The notes under the pieces were generated by a model, which was not told the DNA's origin, searched no databases, and saw nothing but the letters and a program-made list of their open reading frames with translations. From the NCBI GenBank assembly GCA_021234155.1, contig JAJEKV010000082.1:1917377-1981376 (forward strand): a DNA stretch of 64,000 nucleotides, given 5' to 3'. The DNA comes from Isoetes taiwanensis (lineage: Eukaryota > Streptophyta > Lycopodiopsida > Isoetales > Isoetaceae). A program made the position numbers and the translations under genes. This document shows, in pieces, positions 55,924 through 64,000 of the stretch; position 1 is the first letter of the stretch, and each line of letters starts with the position of its first letter.

Positions 55924-58900
55924 ATTCTCTCTCCATCAACTATCGTCGTACACTTCGAGCAAGAGCGATCAAACCAAACAAAACAAAGTTTAAATTAAAA
56001 TGCACCGATTTGCTCCAAATGCACTTTAAAAGGAATCTTTAAAAAATTCCCTAAAATCCCCCCAAAACCTCCCTTTTCTTAGTATATTTCTGACAAGTGT
56101 GACAATTTGAATATTTTAGGCACCACTTGGAGGGGGGAGGGGATTTGAGAAAAGTAATATAATTAAGGACTATACAAAATAGACATTGGAAAAAAAAATA
56201 GCAAGCGCACAAGAGTACCCAAAAACGTATTTTATTCAAAGTTTTTGAAATCATATAAAATTATGAACAAAATTATAAAAAATGCAACACATTTTGATAT
56301 TGCCTCACTGAAGCAACTATTTTCACATTAAAGTATGCCTCACATGCAAGTTGGAGTTGAAGATGCTCGCTCTTAGTTTTTCATCAGTGGACCAAAAATT
56401 ATGGTGGATGCCTCTCCCACCTTTTCCTTTAATTTGAGCACCCCATTAGTTTCTTGTATTTGTACCATGTCTCTTGGATAATACTCTATTCCGTAATAAT
56501 ATTGATTCTGTATGCCAGGAACCGATTCTATCTTTTGTAGTGTAGGGTTGTTCCAATATCTGCATGAAACAATTGGGATAAAATCGAATAAATATTATGT
56601 ATACATCGTTAATAAATTGGGATGTCCCCTTTACTAACTTCTTGGCAAGAAATGTTATTGCCTCTAATGTCTTAGCTCGCGAGTTAAAGCCATAACTTGT
56701 CTCTAGCCCATATTCTCCATTCCGATGCTCTAGACTATCTTGAACGCTAATAATAATCTTGATGTTGTATCGTCTATAATACCAAGTCGCCAAGGCATAA
56801 AAAGAAAAGGAAAAAGCAAAAGAGAATGGCAAACTTAAATTGGAACATGAAGCATACCTTGCCCAATCAAAGGCATTTTCCAGATAATTTGATGCTCCTT
56901 CTACAAAAGGAGCTGGAGTATTTATTATCCACCATCCTACTAGAATTTTTACTACTCTTATTTGCCTTCGCGCAAGTTCATAAAAGTTATTTTCCGTGAC
57001 GAAGAACTTCCAATGTTTCTGGTTAATAAACGAATTAGTATTTACATAAAGCGAGTAGTCTCTTATTGATAGACACATGCAAGAATATAGCTGGCTAGTT
57101 CATCAAACCATACCTTTATTACATATGGTCTAGAAGGTTTTGTGCATGTATTATATGATTTTAGGTATGTGTTTAGGGCAAAAAAAAATCTTTAGGGTTC
57201 CTGTATTTTCGAAACTCGTTTGTTGGGGTCGAGAATGCAGAGCGATGGTTCGATGCAGTTGCCGAATTTAGAAGGTAAAGCTTTCTACAATTTCTCTTTG
57301 TTTAGTTTTTCGTCTTAGGTTAGATTTAGTAGCTTAGGTTTAGCAAGAGCGGACGAAGCAGATGCAGATGCAGGTAGGCAGGCAGATGCGACAGCTGATT
57401 TGTAGGAAGGAGAAGCAGAAAGGCAAGCCGTTGCATCACCGTTTGCAGGTTAGCGGAGCTTATGGTGCTAGCCGATTACCAGATTCTGTTCAAGATAATT
57501 GAAAAACTCTGGTTATGTATTTGCTGACTTTCTATCTGCAGGTTTGTCCATTCGGAAGCTGTTATAATGTTGTATGCTCATATAAGTCCTGCTTAGTTGT
57601 ATTATCTCATAGTACATAGCCGATTCTGTAGATTGTAATAACTCTCTAGTAGAGGTGTGAGGCCAACGCAGAATGTTCTGAACTATTCTCTGATCTTCTA
57701 TTAAAAAAAAAACATGGAAACATTACTTGGCTCATCTTTCAATTTTATTACAAAAAGCCAGAATGTTTTTTGTATGTGAAGAAGCCTTTCAAGCTGAAAA
57801 AAAGAATGGGAAAGAGCCTGCATGGTTTGTTTGCATTAGCATTGTGCGCGTGTCTTTTGGAAGAGAAGATTGATGGCTGACTCTCATCAGTTCTTGTTAT
57901 TCATTGCTTGCATGAGGATTATAGACATGGAAAAACTTAAAAATGATGAGAAAATGCATTAGTGCTTGCTTGAGCATATGCATGGGATTAGCCCCTGCAG
58001 GTGCTTCCATGGCGGCCTGTAGGAGGATGGTGGCAGCAGCTCTCTTGAGGCAGCAACCCATGGAGGCAGAGGAGTGGCGACTGTGATTGAGGCAAGCCAT
58101 AAACTAGATGCTTGCAGGGTCTGAGTCTTCTGCTCCTTTTAGCCAAATTAGCATGTCCATATTCGGAGTGCACCTACAATAGTGGGCAGGAGGAGCCTTT
58201 TTAAATAAAAATCTATTTTGAAGTCAAGCAAATATTAGGGGCCCTGGCCAAAGGTTGTCAAATCCCTAAATTATAGAGCCACCTAAGCATTTGACCTCGT
58301 CAAACGATGAGGACTACGCTTCAGATGGCGCTAGAGGGAGTATTCCTCATAATATGCCCTCATCCGACGGTTGGCAAGTGGCTACAATCCTCAGCAGCGA
58401 TAAAGATGGTGGTCATATCCAGCAATGGGAAAGGAAGCGGGAATCTTGGTAGTTTTTTCTTATATAATTCCTATCTTAAATTTCTAGTATTAAGGCTGGA
58501 GAATGACAAATAAGTAGTAAAGATTTTTGAAATAATTTTTCCCTCACATAGTTTTCATGGTTTAGATTCAAGATTACCCATCTAGTGACAAGAATGTGGA
58601 GGTGTATCATCGATGGAATAGAAAAAAGAAAAAGATGGATCTGATCAGCATTGTTGAGATTATAGAGAACATAATTTTGCATGTCAATGTCCTTTGATGT
58701 AGCCAAGAAATTTACACCACCTCGATCAAAGGAGAGCGCTTTGAAACAAGGTCATGGTAGAAATGTTACATCCAAAATAGCATCTTTGGAGACATGATAA
58801 GAGTTAAAAATAGCATCTTTGGAGGTATGGGCGAGGACTGGATACTCAAGTGGTTGAGAATGAGTGGCAAGAGTTATTGACTTTAGTGTTTATCTATTAG

Positions 58901-59294
58901 GAATTGTTCTTACCCCTACTATTATTTAGAACATTTACGAACTCTTTACCATGTTTAAATATTTCTAGCTTATGGCACAATAGTCCGAAAGAAAACAACC
59001 TAGAAATGGCTTGAAGTTATGGTTGACCCACGTCGAGTAGAGATTGAGGTTAGAAAATCTAAGGCAATGGTTGAGGGATAAACAATGTAGAAAGTTGGAA
59101 AAGGGCAAATTGGTCAAAAGTGCAATTGGAAATGCAGTCTAGATTATAGGAATAATCTTGGCGCTTTTAGGGAAGTGAGGAGCTTCCTAGCTTTCTCACC
59201 TTTCCAAAAAAGACTTGGTGAAATTTGAAGACAATAAATGGGAAGAGGAATTGCTACAGTACAAGACATGTTTTGAGCTTTTCTAAAGGCTGAG
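55924..59294. other. No gene recognised
   Basis: The minus frame 57078-56446 (210 codons) is open but not recognisable and may be coincidental. Elsewhere no protein family or notable repeat is visible. This may include the accessory ORF region and end of the Harbinger element. Confidence 0.35.
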
Positions 59295-59424
59295 AAGGGG
59301 TTAAACCCCCGTGAGAGCCCATTACAGCAAATAAATGTGCAAATAAATGTGCAAGTCCGAAGGGGCGACTCCGGGCTCGCCCATTTATTTGTCATAATGG
59401 GCGAGCACAGGGGTTTGACCCCTT
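59295..59424. repeat. Foldback element with 43-bp inverted repeats
   Basis: The left arm (59295-59337) begins AAGGGGTTAAACCCCCGTGA and ends AAATAAATG. The right arm (59382-59424) begins CATTTATTTGTCATAATGGG and ends TTTGACCCCTT. Roughly eight mismatches separate the arms. Within the loop, AAATAAATGTGC is duplicated and GTCCG..CGGGC adds a short inner dyad. Its size and form fit a MITE. Confidence 0.85.
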
Positions 59425-59722
59425 TAACCGGGCAGGTCCGAGACTGTTTTTTGGGCAATGATCTTGCTGCTACACTCCCTTGCAAATATTTTGGCGAGAT
59501 TCGAAGGCACAACCTACACCTGGAAGAGATTTTCAAGCAGATTTATGTGCCAGGCAGCACAAATCCGGCAAGGAATATGTTCTTTAAAAGCAGATTTGGA
59601 TGAGGCATGCAAATCCGGCCAGGAAATAGAGTTTTCGGTGCAGATTCGTGATTTGTAGGCAACTCAAGTAGACAGTTGCATGGCTTCCATATCCAGCCAC
59701 CAAGAACAAGTAGAATGGAAAA

Positions 59723-59835
59723 AATATAGGGCAAGTTATCCCTCACGAATATAGGGCAAGTTATCCCTCACGACAGGCTGCTGCAGATAGTTTATCATGA
59801 TAACCAGGCTGCAGATGGTTTATCGTGATAACCAG
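59723..59835 (+). repeat. Two adjacent tandem duplications (25 and 28 bp)
   Basis: AATATAGGGCAAGTTATCCC followed by TCACG occurs at 59723 and 59748. GCTGCAGAT.GTTTATC.TGAT followed by AACCAG occurs at 59780 and 59808. Confidence 0.9.
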
Positions 59836-59912
59836 GCCGAGGATCACCTGTTACGGCTAATCACCAATCTGGATCTAATGGCTAGGATCTAAAATAGGCG
59901 AGGACCTGCCGG

Positions 59913-62771
59913 TTAAGGTAGATTGAAAAAGAGAGAAGAATTGGAAACAAAACAAAAACAACTTAGTACCTTGAGAACTCTGGATGCTTTTGTTTTACCA
60001 TAGCCATTAACAAGCTGAAACTCCCCACCGAGTGGTGATTCGATGATGGTCATTTCGTAAAGGGCAGGGTCATTGTCGGACCATTCGTCTTTTGTGGACA
60101 GAGATTCTATAGCACAACCATCCATTGGTACCTGATGAGATACAGGTCCAAAATGAGGCCCAACCAAAATAACATGACGATGTTTGAAGTACCTGAAGAG
60201 GGCGACGATCATCCTGTGCTTTGAAATGTACTTGAAATGTGTCTGCATTAGGTTTGGCTTTTGGGCTTACAGTGATCTCCAGGGTCTCCTCTTTGGATAT
60301 GCAGCCGCGCTCAAATATTGGCCTGTCTGTTCCATTCGTCCTCAAGAACCTGAATCTCGGCCCTGGTCCTTGAATATGGAAAAAGCCTTTCTTCTCGTGT
60401 CGCCATAGCTAGGTATACCGAAACTTGAAACCTGAGATTAAAAAAGGTAACTTATAAACACTAAATCTTACTTACCTTGAATTCCTGCGCCTGCGATCTG
60501 AGATCCTTGTTTGCCCTCAACAAATCCCCATCAACTGACAGGTATTTTTGGAGCTTCACAGACTTCAATATAATAACAGTTCCATCCTGTGTTTGGATTC
60601 AAAGATTTTTCTGTTAAGTAATAGCACTTATAGTTATACGTTGGCATAAAGCATCATTTGCAAATTACCAGTAGTTGAGGATTTGATATTTTCTTGAATA
60701 ATTGCGGCGTTTTTAGCTTGTCCACAACAAGCCATTCTCTCAGCTCCTCTACTGTGTCTTGCGTTGTTGAATCGCTTGGATGTTCAAGCATTGCCAGTGC
60801 TGCAGATTTTATAATATCTGTTTCAATCCTACGCCAACGCCAAAATTTATCATCTATTACCATAGTTCCACCAGAATAATCACTGTAGGCTTCATCTACT
60901 TGAGGAGTGATAGCAAGTACATCTGCCTTCTTTAATAACTTTAGGACTCTGCAGATTTGTGCAAACGATGGCCGATTCTCAGCATTTTCGTCAGAGCATG
61001 TGTTAAGGTAGTGCCATAGAGAGCTAGGAATATTAGAAGGGCAAGCACTAGTTGTTGAGGGAGGTTCTCCTGTTAGAATATAGAAACAGGTTTTGGCATA
61101 ACTAAAGACATCAGCCTTTTTACTGTAACGTTCTTCTTTGAAAACCTCTGGTGCCATGTAAGGTAGGGTACCCAGGGTCGTTGTATTTTCTGTGTTGAAA
61201 TGGGACCTTGCATGTCCAAAACCCGCAACTTTGACATGCAAATTTTTGCATGTTGGATTGTCACAATTAATCAGCAAGTTGGCAGGTTTCAAATCACAGT
61301 GAATTGTATCGTTATCGTGTAAGTAACACATGGCGCGTGCAATTTGCAGCATGATATCTAGAGAAAGAGCATATGAGGGCTGGCATTTCTCAACAAAGTT
61401 TGTAAACGACTTTAGGCATTCCATGAACATCCGTCCATTCCCTGCTGGGGAGTAAACTACTGTTATTATATTAGGGTGCTTCAATTTTGCAAGTATGCCT
61501 ACCTCTTTACTTTTATGCTCGAACTTTTTCATGGCAAGGGTAACATGTTTCCACTTAATTTCAGAAACCTCACCATCTGCACCTGCTCCCTAGACACTTA
61601 CTGTCTCTATCTCTTCACTTCGCAAGAGTGAATGTTCATCTCCATATCTCTGATGATGTGAACCAATGAACTCCTTTGACAGAAGTTGAACCAACCCCGA
61701 TTCATGAGCCAGTGGCTGATACTCTGCTAGGTCATCTAAAAACTGTAGCTTATCCTTTCGAGCACAAAAACTAAGACTATTATTAACTGGCTCAAACGAT
61801 TCCCTGAATTTCTTGAGGTCCTCGTTGACATATATAGCAGATTCCGCTAATAATAGATCAATCATCAATAGACAATAGTCATCCAATTCAATAATGATCT
61901 CTTCAAACTCCTTCTCCGCTTCTGATTTAAATAGTCCTGTAAGGAGCCAGTAACGGCTTGTGCAATGTTGCAGTAAGACTTTTCCTCGTTCTAAGACTCC
62001 CATTATATGCCTACGGCATAGATAATGATTATTATACTGATTATCTGAAAAAAAGGCGTAGAAGGTCCTGTACAGAAAGCATCTTTTGAACTAAATGTAT
62101 GCACTGATAGTGGTGTATCTTAAAATGTTCACGGAATACATGTGAGCCTTCCTCAACAAGCATACGAGCTACTTCTTTTCGATTGCTGAACACTCTGAAG
62201 GCATATAAAAGGGTTATTAGAATGAAGCTTATCCTTAAAACATATATTCCATACTAAGAAGGACGTCCCTATTTGATACTAAGATAAACAGTGCAAAGCA
62301 TGAGATGCTATTAAAGATTTATGCTTACTGTTGCTCCAACCAGCGTGGCGGCCAAAATGGAGCAGAAACTCTCTTCCAATGGTCAATGATTTGCTGAGCT
62401 TGGGCATCCCCACCGCTTGCTGCCAGTTTAAACTGTTCAAGCCCCTTTTCATTGAAAATTGGAAGAAACATTTCCTTTTGTGTGCACATCACATCAGCAT
62501 ACACTTCCCTAAGAAGAGCAGGCTTGTACTCTGAGATAAATGCTATGTGCAAAAGAGCACCTTCCCTTGTTAATGGTGATGATTCATTTTTGTATTCTTT
62601 TAGTACAGCTGCAAAGGATTCAGTAAGGTACTTCCATTCGCCCATTTTCAAGATAGACATGGAGTCCTTTTCGATGCAGGAACAGAAGATGTCATATTTG
62701 CGGTGATTTATGAAGTCCACAACCTTGAGGAAGAGAAGAATCGTGAGTAACAACATCCTTATCCTTCCCAA
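59913..62771 (-). pseudogene. Protein kinase pseudogene with N-terminal helical region; stop in the P-loop and GFG in place of DFG
   Basis: Minus strand. An upstream exon (about 62733-62326) encodes GALLHIAFISEYKPAL and ASGGDAQAQQIIDHWKR and joins in phase to 62194 (FSNRKEVARMLVEEG). Then comes VLERGKVLLQHC, a helical segment like the N-terminal adaptors of non-seed-plant kinases. The kinase domain follows: GAGADGEV (P-loop), VTLAMKKF (Lys), HCDLKPANLL (residues 78-87 counted from Met 61532), VAGFGHAR (104-106), MAPEVF, DVFSYA and ENRPSF. The Asp of DFG is GGT (Gly) at 61221-61223, and an in-frame TAG (61590-61592) stands just before the P-loop. 60345-59913 would be a C-terminal part. With a stop and a lost magnesium ligand, it is probably a dead copy. 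Confidence 0.7.
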
Positions 62772-64000
62772 AGCGCATCTTGAAGCAATAGGAAGGAATT
62801 CTCTAATCTATGGTTGTACACCTATATTACGTTCTACAATCTGGTATGGAGCATTACCTACATGGATGATGGCTGACGCGAACATTCCCGCCAACATGCA
62901 AACACGACGAGGTAACCGTCACTTAGACCTAGCCACTTTCATTAATACATAATAAAATATAGACTATGCACACAACGTGCCCACTCTGCACACCATATGC
63001 CATGCGCAAAAGCCGCGCAGGCTGCATTCAGCCGTATGAGCCAATCCATGTTTGACACGTGACGAAGATTCATTTTGTGGATGTCGCCTGCCGTTTCTTG
63101 GTCTACATTCTGAAATGTTAGTCTGCATTCTGAAATCTTGTTCTGATGCTACTCTGTATTCTGCAAGAAATTAATCCTAGACGTCCACCTAGCACAGATC
63201 CACGGCTGAATACAGTCTGCCCGGCTTCCACGTCCACGTTGAGTGAATGGCCCGCTGGGCGGCATTCCAGCATAGTCAAACAGGCCTCCGCCTCCGACTG
63301 TGCTGGAATGTCGCCCACCGAGTCATTCCCTTATACTTAAAGCTACTAAGTCCAACGGCTAAAGCTTTTCTAGTCATAACGAGTTGTCTATTAGAAATTT
63401 AATTTAATTATTTTCGATGCCAACTAGATTCAACACATTACTAGCGAGGCAATACATAGTCTTCTAGCATTACTAGTAATGGTGCCCAGCGTTGCAGGGC
63501 ATAATTTGGGAACCTGTAAATATTGGAAAATTATACATTTGCATAGAGAAACTTCCGGGCCATTGGATCATCTTGGGAACATGTAGAATGCACGTGGCCA
63601 TGTCTAATAATTGTTGAGGTTGTTTCCATATTTGAATTTATGTTGTTCATATCTATAAAAGTAGACATTACAGAGTTAAGGCATAGTACAATATAAGAGC
63701 TCGTGCTATGAATGATATGTTTGCTAATTAAAAGTGAAGAAAGCCTAGACATTTCTGGATGATGATAATGTTAAAATTGCAGAGAATGTTGCTAACAATA
63801 ATGGTGCAAATCTCAAGTACATGGGATAGGCTGCAATACAATAAGTTGGTTATTTGTTAACTTCTACAATATTCAAAAGTTGCCATATACAATGATCTTG
63901 TAACACCATCCCATGTGGCAGATCTATAATAGAATCCCAACACAATGAAAACATAAAGTGCAAAACCTTTCAAATGCCATTAGAGCATTTTTTAAAACCA
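62772..64000. other. No gene recognised
   Basis: Upstream side of the kinase pseudogene. 63050-63320 is richer in GC. No protein family, hairpin or tandem repeat of note is visible to the end of the window. Confidence 0.35.

Noticed and set aside
56446-57078. 210-codon minus-strand gene as the accessory ORF of the Harbinger element
   Set aside because: No SANT/Myb-like pattern could be seen, and the frame has a composition typical of AT-rich non-coding DNA.

Overview
The window is nuclear DNA of a land plant. The evidence is a complete four-exon gene for U11-48K (a minor-spliceosome protein with a CHHC zinc finger and a conserved plant-type tail), GT-AG introns, a degenerate plant-type kinase, and relics of copia, LINE, PIF/Harbinger, pogo-like and other transposons in AT-rich DNA. 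The rest of the repeat content (HUH-Rep element, D-D transposases in the style of DUF7869, a kinase with an N-terminal helical region) fits a large-genome non-seed plant such as a fern, lycophyte or bryophyte better than a flowering plant. The species cannot be named from sequence alone.

Layout. 0-2.7 kb: no convincing gene. 2.7-4.8 kb (minus): a broken copy of an unfamiliar multidomain gene ending in an FCP1/NIF-type HAD phosphatase module. 6.0-8.8 kb (minus): a broken D-D transposase (copy A). 9.5-10 kb: a small acidic ORF. 10.3-10.8 kb: a foldback carrying CGCCWGGCG palindromes. 11.2-12 kb: a DUF8039-like fragment pointing away from the next gene, with 54-bp tandem repeats between them. 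12.1-17.0 kb (plus): the longest copy of the unfamiliar family, with a DGQH (ParB/DGQHR-like) segment, a long middle region and the same HAD module. 17.3-17.8 kb (minus): a third fragment of the family. 17.9-22.2 kb: a dense field of nested hairpins and 20-22 bp palindromes. 23.4-26.4 kb (plus): transposase copy B. 26.4-36.8 kb: mostly unannotatable, with a CCCH zinc-finger relic, a 159-bp (TC)n tract and two LINE relics. 37.4-37.8 kb: a GC-rich ~61-bp minisatellite. 38.4-40.9 kb (minus): a two-exon gene for a Rep-like HUH protein (Replitron-like). 41.6-43.9 kb (minus): a nearly intact pogo-like transposase with one stop and one frameshift. 45.3-45.5 kb: a foldback. 48.4-51.1 kb (minus): U11-48K. 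51.8-53.8 kb: LINE and copia relics. 55.1-55.9 kb (minus): Harbinger transposase relic. 59.3 kb: a foldback. 59.9-62.8 kb (minus): a kinase pseudogene.

U11-48K is the only gene I regard as an intact host gene. The most interesting signal is the repeated DGQH/HAD family. In two of its copies, predicted phase-consistent or canonical introns are filled with short perfect palindromes: TCTCGACTCGCGAGTCGAGA-type in one and CGCCWGGCG-type, nested at several scales, in the other. The HUH-Rep gene with its own downstream tandem repeat is the second.
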